64,000 nucleotides of DNA from Paenibacillus sp. FSL K6-0276. GTDB lineage: Bacteria; Bacillota; Bacilli; Paenibacillales; Paenibacillaceae. The notes under the pieces are model-generated. The model searched no databases. It was given only the letters and a program-made list of their open reading frames with translations, and had not been told where the DNA came from. The stretch is from positions 3,472,001 through 3,536,000 of the forward strand of contig NZ_CP150276.1 in NCBI RefSeq assembly GCF_037977235.1. Direction: 5' to 3'. Shown here piece by piece: positions 46,927 through 56,068 of this stretch (within the stretch, counting starts at the first letter, position 1; each line of letters starts with the position of its first letter). Made by a program: the position numbers and the translations under genes.

Positions 46927-47259
46927 TCACTTTTCATCTAAATCTGCCTCAACATATTCTTTGAGCGCAGACAATTTATTGGCCCAGTATTGTTCAAAAA
47001 AGGTAAGCCAATCCTGTAGCTCCAGCAAAGGCTCTGGCTGTAGCTTGTACCGAGTCTCCCGACCGACCTTTTGACTACTAACAAGTTGTGCATCGAACAA
47101 AACCTGTAGATGCTTATTCACAGCGGTTCGACTGATCGGATAGCATTCCGTAATGGATGCTATGGACATTTCCTTATTAGCAAGCAGCTTTAGCAGACTG
47201 CGGCGGGTAGGATCTGCTATAGCTTGAAATACATCATGTCCAGATTCAGCGACAGGCAT
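46927..47259 (-). CDS. ArsR-family transcriptional regulator
   Basis: 110 aa winged-helix protein: FQAIADPTRRSLLKLLANKE, ISRTAVNKHLQVLFDAQLVS, VGRETRYKLQPEPL, and a C-terminal helix (DWLTFFEQYWANKL) usual for the non-metal ArsR branch paired with SRPBCC proteins. No metal-binding CxC motif. It begins one base after the SRPBCC stop and has no own ribosome site, so it is translationally coupled. It probably represses its own operon through the dyad at 47737-47756. Confidence 0.93.
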   Translation of the reverse strand: MPVAESGHDVFQAIADPTRRSLLKLLANKEMSIASITECYPISRTAVNKHLQVLFDAQLVSSQKVGRETRYKLQPEPLLELQDWLTFFEQYWANKLSALKEYVEADLDEK

Positions 47260-47260
47260 A

Positions 47261-47683
47261 TTAAGCCTCGATATAAGCAGGAAGTTTTTCTTGGACGATT
47301 TTCTCCCAGCCGCCGTTCATAAAGCCACGAACGATTGGATGCGGTTGACCAAATTCAGTGACCTTCTCAGGGTCCCATCCAGAGTGGATCACGGTGAACT
47401 CCGTTTTTCCATCAATTTCTTTCAATTCAAAAACAAGATGCCAATCCTTCCCCCAATTAAAACCGACACGGTTCGGCTCATCAATCTCTGTAACTTTACA
47501 AGGGGAATCCCCGAATTGTCCAGCATGCAGGATGAACTCATGACCTACCACTGGCTCGAATGTACTTGGCATCCACCAAGCAGCTATTCCTTCAGCAGTG
47601 GAAACAGCTTTCCATACTTTTTCAATTGGCGCATTGAGTGTAATTGTTTGACGAATGTCTTGTAGTGGTCCTTGAGTTTGCAT
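47261..47683 (-). CDS. SRPBCC/AHSA1-like protein
   Basis: 140 aa START-like hydrophobic-ligand fold: ITLNAPIEKVWKAVSTAEGI, AAWWMPSTFEPVVGHEF, GFNWGKDWHLVFELKEIDG, GWEKIVQEKLPAY. The AHSA1 (Hsp90-activator-like) group is often encoded with an ArsR regulator, as here. GGAGG precedes the ATG. Ligand unknown. Confidence 0.92.
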   Translation of the reverse strand: MQTQGPLQDIRQTITLNAPIEKVWKAVSTAEGIAAWWMPSTFEPVVGHEFILHAGQFGDSPCKVTEIDEPNRVGFNWGKDWHLVFELKEIDGKTEFTVIHSGWDPEKVTEFGQPHPIVRGFMNGGWEKIVQEKLPAYIEA

Positions 47684-47733
47684 AAATGGCCTCCAAAATT
47701 TATTTTAATGTAACACCTTTTGGTTTCGTTTTT

Positions 47734-47761
47734 ATTATAACACCATTTGGTGTTATGTCAA
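47734..47761 (-). promoter_or_regulatory. Consensus promoter with ArsR dyad in the spacer
   Basis: -35 TTGACA (47761-47756), 16-bp spacer, -10 TATAAT (47739-47734), both perfect consensus. The spacer contains a perfect 20-bp palindrome (arms ATAACACCA and TGGTGTTAT, 47737-47756). A related half-dyad TAACACC-TTTT-GGTTT follows at 47711-47725. Repressor binding would directly block polymerase. Confidence 0.85.
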
Positions 47762-47995
47762 TTTACAGATTTCCCTAATTGATCATTCGTTATTCATTCT
47801 CCGCAGTGCTTGGGACACCCTTCATTTTTAAGTAGGATTGACATTGGCACTTGGTGTGGACGCTCCGCGAACGGACCGTTGTTCCAATCGCTGTTGTCTC
47901 CAGATTTTTTTATTTAATTCCCTTAGCAGTGAAAATCCGGAGAAGCTTATGATTACGTTACGCTGCTTCTTTTACCACCAACATTTTGACCCTAT

Positions 47996-48036
47996 AAAAA
48001 CAGACCTCCCTCGAAATAAACGAAGGAAGCCTGTTT
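47996..48036 (-). terminator. Terminator of the MDR oxidoreductase gene
   Basis: Long imperfect stem (AAACAGGCTTCCTTCG with CGAGGGAGGTCTGTTT) and then TTTTTATA on the minus strand. Confidence 0.75.
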
Positions 48037-48052
48037 ATGAAATGCATCATTC

Positions 48053-48961
48053 CTACAACGTAATGACTAGACTCCCCTTCTTCCTCCCTGTTTCCGCATA
48101 TCGATAAGCCTCTGGAATTTGTTCCAGCGGATAACGTCTATCGATAACCGACTTTAACTTTTCTGCAGCCAAAAGTTCTTGGAGAAAAAGAATATCCTCA
48201 TTACGTATCTTCGCGATCCCCTGACCATCAACGGTCACATAGGACCCCTTTGTAGTTAGAGCTTTCTTGCATTTTGATTTCGAGACTTTTCCGACGGCAT
48301 CGAAAATAATATCATAACGCTCTTCCCTAGTTGTAAAATCCTCTTTCGTGTAATCTATAACCTTATCGGCTCCCAGTGACTTCACTAATTCAAAATTCCC
48401 AGCACTGCATACTGCAGTAACGTCAGCCCCAAAGTACTTAGCAAGCTGTACCGCTATAGTCCCTACAGTTCCTGAAGCTCCATAAATAAGAACTTTTTGT
48501 CCGCACTGGATATTTGCTTTTCTTAGAAAATAAAGCACTGTAGTTCCCCCGTAAAGAACGGAAGCAGCATCTTCATAGGTAACATTGGCGGGTTTGATAG
48601 CCATCAACCCACTCTCTGGCAGAGCCGCATATTCAGCATGAGCCCCGAAATTCATACCGGTTAATGCAAAAACCTGATCACCCTTTTTAAATCGTGTTAC
48701 ATCTTTTCCTATCGCTTCAATCTCCCCGGCTAATTCCACACCTAGGATTGATTTTCTAGGTTTGGTAAGACCTAATACTAATCGCATAGGAATCCAGAGT
48801 AAGAAAGGACTATTGAAAGCTCGAACCCGAAGATCCCCAGCAGTTACGGTAGTCGCGCGAACCTTTACTAATACTTCATTGCTCTTCGGAATAGATTTTT
48901 CCACCTCTTTGAGCTGAAGAACATCTGGTGATCCGTATTTTGTGCATACCATTGCTTTCAT
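48053..48961 (-). CDS. Zinc-independent alcohol dehydrogenase/quinone oxidoreductase (MDR)
   Basis: About 302 aa, medium-chain dehydrogenase/reductase of the quinone-oxidoreductase type: [60 protein letters not shown] (Rossmann loop, NADPH-like). No zinc-binding Cys cluster. ATG 48961 follows AGGAGG. Its upstream flank is now the inverted end of a broken regulator gene, so its original promoter may have been displaced. Confidence 0.92.
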   Translation of the reverse strand: MKAMVCTKYGSPDVLQLKEVEKSIPKSNEVLVKVRATTVTAGDLRVRAFNSPFLLWIPMRLVLGLTKPRKSILGVELAGEIEAIGKDVTRFKKGDQVFALTGMNFGAHAEYAALPESGLMAIKPANVTYEDAASVLYGGTTVLYFLRKANIQCGQKVLIYGASGTVGTIAVQLAKYFGADVTAVCSAGNFELVKSLGADKVIDYTKEDFTTREERYDIIFDAVGKVSKSKCKKALTTKGSYVTVDGQGIAKIRNEDILFLQELLAAEKLKSVIDRRYPLEQIPEAYRYAETGRKKGSLVITL

Positions 48962-48984
48962 GGGCTTCCTCCTAGACCTCATTT

Positions 48985-50079
48985 TTGGCTAATGCAGCCT
49001 ATTCCGAAGCTTTATCAATCAGCCAAAGGATCGGGCATGGTGTGATCACGATTATGGATACCCTCGGATTAGGGAACTTACAAGAAGCAGATAACGAGTT
49101 TTATGTCGCGGCTGAAACCTATCAAAATGTTCTGAATCTGACAGGGGAACCTCCCATGCCAATTGCCTGCGAGGCTTATCTTGGCTTAGCTCGTATATAT
49201 TATGAATGGAATGACTTGGAAGCGGCTAAGCGACATGCAGAACGAGCACTCCAACTGGTGAAGCAGTTTGATCACACAGATAGAGTGGTTGCTTGTGAGA
49301 TTTTTCTCGCAAAATTGATGCTAGTGCATGGTGAGGAAGAGCGTGCGGCTGCTCGTTTAGATAAGTCCGAGCATTTCGCTCGCCAACATCAATTCGTAGA
49401 TCAGTTGCCTGATATTGCTGCTGCGCGAGTGATGTTGTTGCTTCGACTGGGTAAGCTGGAGGAAGCTGCTCTTCTAGCGCAGAAGCATGAGCTTCCTATC
49501 AGTCAGGCTCGGGTATTTCTAGCACATGGAAATCCTTCGGCTGCACTAGTGGTATTGGGGGCGCTGCGTGAGGAGGCGGAGATAAAAGGTTAGAAGGATG
49601 AATGTCTCAAGGTGATGATCCTCCAAGCTGTTGCTCAGCATGCAAATGGCGAAAAGTCGAAGGTCATACAACAACTACAAGACGTAATGATATTGGCTGA
49701 GCCAGGCGGCTTCATCCGGATATTTGTAGACGAAGGTATTCCGATCTACAAGTTGCTTAGTGAAGCTGTAACAAATGAGTTTATGCCGAAATATTTAGGT
49801 AAGTTGTTGGAAGGATTTGAAGCTGAGAAATGGAGAAGGGAAGTTAAATCCGATCAGCGTCTGATTCCGTCGCCTAAATCCCTAATCGAGCCACTGAGTG
49901 TCAGAGAATTGGAAGGGCTGAACCTCATTGCCCAAGGACTCTCGAATCGTGAGATTAGCGAGCGTCTGTTTCTTGCGCTCAGTACGGTTAAAGGGCATAA
50001 CCGGATTATTTTTGATAAATTGCAGGTCTCACGACGAACGGAAGCCGTTGCTCTTGCTCGTAAGTTGGGGCTGTTGTAA
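48985..50079 (+). pseudogene. Inverted C-terminal part of a MalT-type LuxR regulator
   Basis: Reads [18 protein letters not shown], a TPR-like region (CEAYLGLARIYYEWNDLEAA), GFIRIFVDEGIPIYKLL, and the LuxR HTH (LSVRELEGLNLIAQGLSNRE then STVKGHNRIIFDKL). An in-frame TAG at 49591-49593 divides it. It has no own start domain. It is the missing C-terminus of the gene on the opposite strand (50108-51714), so the segment has been flipped relative to its N-terminal half. Confidence 0.88.
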
Positions 50080-50107
50080 ATAAAAACAATCCTTTAGTAT
50101 CTATAAG

Positions 50108-51714
50108 TCAATACCGTACTGAAGCTATACTTTTTGCATCAGTACGAACGGGTAAGTTACCTGGAGCCAGATTTTCGAGTGCAAGCCGCGACTCATCAAG
50201 GATGGTTTCGGACTGGTGCTTGCTAACAGCTAGCGTAGCGCGAATGGAGGCAATATGTCCGACAAGATCTCTAGTTTCATCATCTTCCAGAGCATCTTGG
50301 ATGGATTATTCAGCCGCTTGCAACTTCTCATCCACTTCACTCATATGACCCACCATTAGAAGTCCAGAAGCAAACATCACCCACAGCGAGGGTCTTGTAT
50401 TCATTTCTTCCCTTGACAGTGAATTCAGCCATTTTATAACTGGCTTCACTGCACCAGCCCCCCGAAAAAGCAAAGGCATGCCTTTCCCATGGATCAGACG
50501 AGCGGCGTGCTCAATATTCTTAGCCGCTACGGCATGTTGAAAAGCTTCTAATTCCAGTGCATTATCTTCATACCATATGCTTGCAATTACATGTAATTCA
50601 TCTACGTCCCACTTGTCATGAGCTATGTTTGAATTGTTGTTCTGCTGTAGCCGCTTCCGCAATAAATCTGCAAAAAAGATGATGATAGCGATACCACTTT
50701 CTCTCGTGATCTAGTGGAACGATGAATAGATTGGTGCGTTCTAGATATTCCAGAATCTCTTGCCCAGTAAAATCAGGAATTAGATTAGCCTCGGTTCCAC
50801 TATTAAGAACTGCATCACATAGAGGACCGCACATCCGATCGAGGATCGATGTTCGCAACAGAAAAGTCTGAATCGCTGCAGATTGCTGTTGCAACACTTC
50901 TTCAAGCAAGTAGTCAAGTATGTAGCGGTGGCTTCCGCTGAAAGACCTAATAAAGCTAACCTTATCTGTATGGCCTAACATAGAAAGTGCTACTAACTGT
51001 AATCCGGCAACCCAGCCTTCTATGCAGGATTCAAGAAGACCGATTTCTTCCCGTGTTAAGTTTAAGCTCATTACTTGATTAAGAAATTCAGCTGATTCTG
51101 AGAAGGTAAACCGTAAGTCTTTGACGCGCACTTCAGTCAATTGGTCCCGAGCACGTAAACGGGCTATAGGTAGATGTGGATCTTCGCGTGAGGCTATAAC
51201 TAAATGCATTTGTGGCGGCATACGCTCGATAAGTAAGGAGATTGCCTGATCAATCGTACTGGCCTTAATCACGTGATAATCATCGAGGACGAGAATAAAA
51301 GGAGTCGGATGGCAGAGATTTCATTAAGTAGCGGAATTAGAAGCGACTCGATCGGAGCGCCTCCAGGGATTGAAGCAGACCTAAGATACCTTCCCCCATG
51401 TTCGGTGCTATCGTCTGCAAAGAAGCAACAAGATAAGACAGAAATCAAGCAGGGTCATTATCGCCTTCATCCATAGATAGCCAAGCGACCGGTCGATCAC
51501 AACTGGCACGCCATTCACTGACTAGTGACGTTTTACCAAAGCCAACAGAGGCTGAGATGAGCGTCAATTTGCGATGCAGCCCTTCATTCATTTTCTCAAT
51601 TAGTCGAGTACGTTTTACAACGTTCGACCTAGGCAGAGGGATATATAGTTTAGTTGAAAGGATTGGAATCATCATAGATGAATTATAAAGATCAAAGTCG
51701 ACCATCGTCAACAA
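50108..51714 (-). pseudogene. N-terminal part of a MalT-type LuxR regulator, multiply broken
   Basis: STAND ATPase start (MIPILSTKLYIPLPRSN, SASVGFGKTSLVSEW Walker A), FILVLDDYHVI Walker B, HLVIASREDPHLPIARLRA, and the helical bundle up to NLPVRT near 50141. Lesions: TGA in place of an Arg codon (51445-51447), two one-base deletions (near 51366 and 51307), one inserted T (50673-50678), and an in-frame TAA (50306-50308). Reading resumes in the correct frame after each. The continuation lies inverted at 48985-50079. Confidence 0.88.
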
Positions 51715-51760
51715 AGAGTGGAACCAATAGTGATTAAGTCGAATTCATTTTATAGTTAAT

Positions 51761-52576
51761 TTATATTTGGATCGCGATTTGTATGACATACTTATCTGGA
51801 TCCCCAACAGCTATATAACTCAGTAAGTCATATTCGTATGCGTTGCCGGTTATGGTTAAATTATGTTCGGCAATATAAGACTTTAGCTTCTTATAGGACG
51901 GAGGTAAGCTTTCGTAAGATCCCTTGTGATTCATGATCAAATATTTACCCTTTGGCTTGATATATAGGAACTCTCCGTTATGTTTATAACTGATTTTATT
52001 GCAATAATAATCGGGATCATAGACCCCTTCCTCCAGATTAGATTTGCAAATGATCGCACCTATAGGAAAGTCATATTCAAGATGATGTTCATCGCAATAA
52101 TCGAAGATTCGATATATTTTTCGAACATGATCCTTCTCACCTTTCTCCTTCGAAAGTCTAACCGCTATAAAATACTCTTCATCACACTCCTCCACCCAGG
52201 GTTCTCCGCAATCAACTTGGAGCGCGCGATTCGTAATATCAATAGCCCCTTGTAACAGCCTCTGCATTCGCTCTAACTTTCTTTGTTCTTCAACCAACTG
52301 CAGCTGTTTTTGCTTAAGCATGGATAAAAAATGCAATGTATTTTGATCTTTTATATATTCTTTGATCTCATTCAACGATGTTCCTGTCTCTTTCAATACG
52401 GCAATAATATCAAAGATATAAAACTGCTTATATGAATAATAACGATATCCGTTTTCCTTCACGATCTCCGGTTTTAATATACCAATGTCATCATAATGGA
52501 ATAACGTATGCTTCGTTACCCCGCATACCTTAGCGAACTCACTCGTTGTAAAGTATTGATCATAATCAGTAGACAT
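51761..52576 (-). CDS. MerR-family regulator with effector-binding domain
   Basis: 271 aa: N-terminal MerR HTH ([40 protein letters not shown]), a coiled-coil linker (residues 80-120), and a C-terminal GyrI-like effector domain as in BmrR/BltR ([20 protein letters not shown]). GAGGAG precedes the ATG. It is divergent from an MFS exporter gene 113 bases away, the usual arrangement for a drug-sensing activator. Confidence 0.93.
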   Translation of the reverse strand: MSTDYDQYFTTSEFAKVCGVTKHTLFHYDDIGILKPEIVKENGYRYYSYKQFYIFDIIAVLKETGTSLNEIKEYIKDQNTLHFLSMLKQKQLQLVEEQRKLERMQRLLQGAIDITNRALQVDCGEPWVEECDEEYFIAVRLSKEKGEKDHVRKIYRIFDYCDEHHLEYDFPIGAIICKSNLEEGVYDPDYYCNKISYKHNGEFLYIKPKGKYLIMNHKGSYESLPPSYKKLKSYIAEHNLTITGNAYEYDLLSYIAVGDPDKYVIQIAIQI

Positions 52577-52637
52577 TCAAATCACTCCTCTTGACTATCG
52601 GGTTACCCTATACCTCAAAGTACAATAACGGACACCA

Positions 52638-52654
52638 TTACCTTGTCAAGGTAA
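52638..52654. promoter_or_regulatory. 17-bp perfect palindrome in the MerR/MFS divergent region
   Basis: TTACCTTGTCAAGGTAA is a perfect dyad (8-1-8). On the minus strand it includes TTGACA, which can serve as -35 of the MerR gene with TATTGT 16 bp downstream. It is a candidate MerR-protein operator. Confidence 0.55.
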
Positions 52655-52689
52655 CGTTATTAGCAACTATCAACTTAGGAGGATTACCC

Positions 52690-54198
52690 ATGGTTTCATC
52701 AAATCTATCTAAATTTCAACGCTGGATCGTGCTGGCGATTGTGTCCAGCGCACTATTTATGATTGTCATCGACATGACCGTACTTTATTCAGTTCTACCA
52801 CGACTAACGCATGATCTTGCTGCTTCTGCTTCGGAAAAACTATGGATAGTAAATATTTATCCACTCGTAATGGCAGGATTATTACTCGGTCTAGGAACAC
52901 TAGGCGATCGTCTTGGGCATAAAAAACTCTTCGTTATGGGTCTTACTATCTTTGGGATGGCTTCACTGATCGCTGCTTACGCGCCGACACCTCTTGTTCT
53001 TATTGCTGCGCGTACCCTGCTTGCTATTGGTGCAGCCATGATGATGCCTGCAACACTCTCCATTATTCGAACTACCTTTTCAGATGAGCGTGAGCGTTCA
53101 TTGGCCGTTGGTATTTGGGCATCTGTCTCCTCTGTCGGTGCGGGAATGGGTCCGCTCATCGGCGGCTTATTATTGGAACATTTCTGGTGGGGATCAGTGT
53201 TTCTCATCAATATTCCTATAGTTATTCTCGCACTGATCTTGACCATCTTACTAATCCCAAATCTTAAAGGAAATAGGAATAAAAAATGGGATTTCATTGG
53301 TTCCGTTCAAATTATGATCGGTTTAGTTGGGCTTGTTTATGCTATTAAGGAGATCAGCAGACGTGAAGGCTCATATGTAGTCGCTTTGTTATCTGCCGTG
53401 ATTGGTGTCGTAGCTATGATCTTATTTATGCGCCATCAACGTAAGAGCCAGAATCCATTAATAGATTTTACACTCTTTAAAGATTCACGCTTTTCTACTG
53501 GAGTGGCTACAGCTCTATTGTCTTGTTTCGCACTAATTGGAATGGAACTGATCGTCACCCAGCGGCTCCAACTTATTCTTGGGTATTCACCTTTAGAAGC
53601 GGGTTTGTACGTTGTATTTACTTCGATAGCGTCCTTCATCTCAGGGATACTAATCGGATTAGTGTTGCATCGTGTTGACAAGGTAAAAGTACAGTGGGTC
53701 TGTCTGTTAGTGTCAGGTATAGGAATGGGAGCCCTTCTACTCTTCCATGATGGGAGTATATTCTTACAGTTCGCAGCCTTAATGATTCTGGGTGCAGGTC
53801 TTGGGGGTGCGATGACAGCCGCCTCAAATTCAATCATGCTAAATGTCCCTGTCGAAAAAGCTGGCATGGCAGCATCTATAGAGGAAGTATCGTTCGAACT
53901 TGGAAGCACTCTAAGTATTACGCTTTTGGGCAGTCTTGCGTCATTCATCTATACTGCATCATTAGTTCTCCCTGATGGGTTAACAGTCCCACCGTTCGTT
54001 CGTGACAGCCTTGACGAAGCTCTTCTAGCCGCAGAAAACATGCCTACCGCAGCTGGATCCACACTCGTTGAAGCCGCACAATCGGCTTTTGATAAGTCGT
54101 TTATAGTTGTCCTTGCCACTGCAACATTCCTACTTTTAGCTTCTGCGTTAATAATCCGTGCTGTGTCAAAGCGTAAATCATCAATCATTGAACACTAA
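52690..54198 (+). CDS. MFS multidrug exporter, 14-helix DHA2 (QacA/EmrB-like)
   Basis: 502 aa with about 14 membrane helices. Motifs: DMTVLYSVLPRLTHDL (motif D1 region), LGDRLGHKKLFVMGL (motif A), VGAGMGPLIGGLLLEHFWW (motif C, antiporter). This is typical of proton-coupled exporters for cationic or antiseptic compounds. ATG 52690 follows AGGAGG; the upstream extension to 52591 crosses the regulatory region and is rejected. Likely controlled by the divergent MerR protein. Confidence 0.93.
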   Translation: MVSSNLSKFQRWIVLAIVSSALFMIVIDMTVLYSVLPRLTHDLAASASEKLWIVNIYPLVMAGLLLGLGTLGDRLGHKKLFVMGLTIFGMASLIAAYAPTPLVLIAARTLLAIGAAMMMPATLSIIRTTFSDERERSLAVGIWASVSSVGAGMGPLIGGLLLEHFWWGSVFLINIPIVILALILTILLIPNLKGNRNKKWDFIGSVQIMIGLVGLVYAIKEISRREGSYVVALLSAVIGVVAMILFMRHQRKSQNPLIDFTLFKDSRFSTGVATALLSCFALIGMELIVTQRLQLILGYSPLEAGLYVVFTSIASFISGILIGLVLHRVDKVKVQWVCLLVSGIGMGALLLFHDGSIFLQFAALMILGAGLGGAMTAASNSIMLNVPVEKAGMAASIEEVSFELGSTLSITLLGSLASFIYTASLVLPDGLTVPPFVRDSLDEALLAAENMPTAAGSTLVEAAQSAFDKSFIVVLATATFLLLASALIIRAVSKRKSSIIEH

Positions 54199-54229
54199 TG
54201 TTAGACAGACAAAATTATTGCTTAACTCA

Positions 54230-54276
54230 ACGAGGGTGTTCCAACAGCCATTAAATGGCTGTTGGAACACCCTCGT
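54230..54276. terminator. Bidirectional terminator between convergent genes
   Basis: A perfect 23-bp inverted repeat (54230-54252 with 54254-54276) lies between the MFS gene and the convergent PlsY-like gene. It is AT-flanked on both sides. Confidence 0.8.
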
Positions 54277-54292
54277 TTATACCAGGCCTATA

Positions 54293-54913
54293 TTATGTTC
54301 CTTTTCGTTCCCTTGTTGAATGCTTCCTTATCCATGTACTCCATTCTAATCTGTGCGTATACGCTAGGATCACTAAATTCCCAAACCATACCCATAAGAT
54401 AGGAGCAGACCACTTACTGATATACAAAAAAACGGAAAGAAGCAACATTCCACTAACCACTTGCACACCATCCGATACAGGAGATTTGCCTCTGCTTTTG
54501 TACCAGCTACTCAGTACTTTCAACACAGCTAGAATCACTGCTAACGCTAAGGAGGCTTTAAATCCCGTCAATGCACTCCATACCCCAAAGGTTACGGCAA
54601 TTGCCTTCCCACCTTTTCCTTTAAGAAAGGGAGAAAAGGCATGACCCACAATGGGAGCTAAAGCTAACGGAACAATGAGATACCCCTGACTATAATGACT
54701 TCCCATCACCCATAGAAGTGGCAAATACCCTTTTAGAAAATCCAATACAATCCCCAAAACGCCTAATTTATAACCGGACGATTTCCAAAGATTTAAAGCT
54801 CCCGGATTACCGTCGCCTATGACTTTTAGATTCTTTTTACGCGCTAGTCCAAGCCAATAGGAAAACATAAGAGATCCCGACAAGAATAAACCCGCGACCC
54901 ACAATATGATCAT
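54293..54913 (-). CDS. PlsY-family glycerol-3-phosphate acyltransferase homologue
   Basis: 206 aa, five to six helices. The three PlsY motifs are present in variant form: GDGNPGALNLW (usually GSGNxGATN), LDFLKGYLPLLW, and GHAFSPFLKGKGGKAIAV. PlsY uses acyl-phosphate to acylate glycerol-3-phosphate; the altered motif 1 suggests a different acceptor. It overlaps the GT2 stop by one base (TAATG), so the pair probably works on one product, for example an acylated glycolipid. It is likely a paralogue rather than the housekeeping enzyme. Confidence 0.85.
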   Translation of the reverse strand: MIILWVAGLFLSGSLMFSYWLGLARKKNLKVIGDGNPGALNLWKSSGYKLGVLGIVLDFLKGYLPLLWVMGSHYSQGYLIVPLALAPIVGHAFSPFLKGKGGKAIAVTFGVWSALTGFKASLALAVILAVLKVLSSWYKSRGKSPVSDGVQVVSGMLLLSVFLYISKWSAPILWVWFGNLVILAYTHRLEWSTWIRKHSTRERKGT

Positions 54914-56004
54914 TAGTCCCTATGGCCTCCCACCTGGATATGCCTTCCTTTCCAGCTTACATGCCTCAGAAAAACGACCTGATATATCGAATAAAGCATG
55001 ATCAAGATAAAGAAAAGGGTAGCAACCACGTGAAATACAGGAATAACGATGCCAAATATACCTACATATTTTATAAAATAAAAGAGCTGGAACATATAAA
55101 GGAGATAACCAATGAGTAACGGCAATCCCCATGAAGTATTCGCAAAAATAAACACGGTTTCTGAGACGATAAGCCCGCCCACCCAAAGTGCGATTGGAAT
55201 AATCGTTCGCGGACTTATCGTTGAAGTACTTAAGACAGCACCTTTACTAAATCCTTCAATTTCACTCTTTATCCCCTTCGGATACATGCGAAACGAAACT
55301 AAGCCATACCCGATAAAATTTCTAATAGGAATACCTGCCGCGATAAACTTCTCTCCTAAAGACAAATCATCCAGCACTTCAGATCTAATGCTTTGATGAC
55401 CATTAACTTTTTCATAATCCTGCCTTAAAGCCAGGATACACGAACCGTACAGCCCTTTTTTGGCGTTATTCCTTTCAAAAACAGAGGTGAACGTGAAGAT
55501 CCCCAGCATATTCATAATTAAGGCGAGCTTCTCAAACAGCTTTTCTGTATGATGAAAAGGAACTACCGAAATGACGCCTTTCGATAGCTCCCTTGCTGTT
55601 AACAATGACGCCAAAGCGTTAGGCTTTAATCGGATATCCGCATCCAGAAAAGCAAAAATATCGCCTGTGGCTTGTAAATATCCATTCCAGACTGCCCAGC
55701 TCTTACCTGTCCATCCCTCAGGGAGACTGCTGTTCGCAATAACCTTAACCCCATAGCTCTCGGCAATTTCTTTGGTCCGATCCTCCGAGAAGTCATCCAC
55801 AACAATAATTTCATAGGGTGTAATGGTTTGAGACTGAAGTGAATCGAGCAGGTAACGTAAATTATATTCTTCATTCCTTGCGGGAATGATGATGGACAAT
55901 CTCTCCAGTCCTTGAGGAAGCTCATGACAGACGGGCAAAGTATTCTTTCTGAACAAAATAAAACCGGAGAGACATCCAACTCCTATAACCATTAACAACC
56001 ACAT
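54913..56004 (-). CDS. Glycosyltransferase family 2, CrtQ-like
   Basis: N-terminal helix, GT-A domain with IIPARNEEYNLRYLLDSLQS, IIVVDDFSEDRT and DIFAFLDADIRLKP (DxD), LDDLSLGEKFIAAG, and three C-terminal helices. Closest in style to the 4,4'-diaponeurosporenoate glycosyltransferase group and other lipid-glycosylating GT2s. GGGGG precedes the ATG. Coupled to the PlsY-like gene; together they could glycosylate and acylate a terpenoid or lipid carrier. Substrate not determined. Confidence 0.88.
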   Translation of the reverse strand: MWLLMVIGVGCLSGFILFRKNTLPVCHELPQGLERLSIIIPARNEEYNLRYLLDSLQSQTITPYEIIVVDDFSEDRTKEIAESYGVKVIANSSLPEGWTGKSWAVWNGYLQATGDIFAFLDADIRLKPNALASLLTARELSKGVISVVPFHHTEKLFEKLALIMNMLGIFTFTSVFERNNAKKGLYGSCILALRQDYEKVNGHQSIRSEVLDDLSLGEKFIAAGIPIRNFIGYGLVSFRMYPKGIKSEIEGFSKGAVLSTSTISPRTIIPIALWVGGLIVSETVFIFANTSWGLPLLIGYLLYMFQLFYFIKYVGIFGIVIPVFHVVATLFFILIMLYSIYQVVFLRHVSWKGRHIQVGGHRD

Positions 56005-56068
56005 TACGGTTCCCCCTTTCTACATCTATATATATGAAGGGTTAGTCCGTAATATATTCAATTCAAAT

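Larger units (their letters stand above)
47684..48052. other. Intergenic region with promoter, dispersed element and terminator
   Basis: 369 bases. It holds the SRPBCC promoter/operator, a stretch at about 47842-47945 (GGACGCTCCGCGAACGGACC and following) that looks like a recurrent intergenic element, and the terminator at 47996-48036. No gene. Confidence 0.5.

Noticed and set aside
47838-48107. Plus-strand ORF of 89 codons
   Set aside because: It crosses the terminator and the 3' end of the oxidoreductase gene on the other strand and corresponds to a likely repeated intergenic sequence.
48985-50079. Site-specific invertible switch in the MalT-type regulator
   Set aside because: No matching inverted repeats were found at the two joints and no recombinase lies nearby; multiple stops and frameshifts make the gene non-functional in either orientation.
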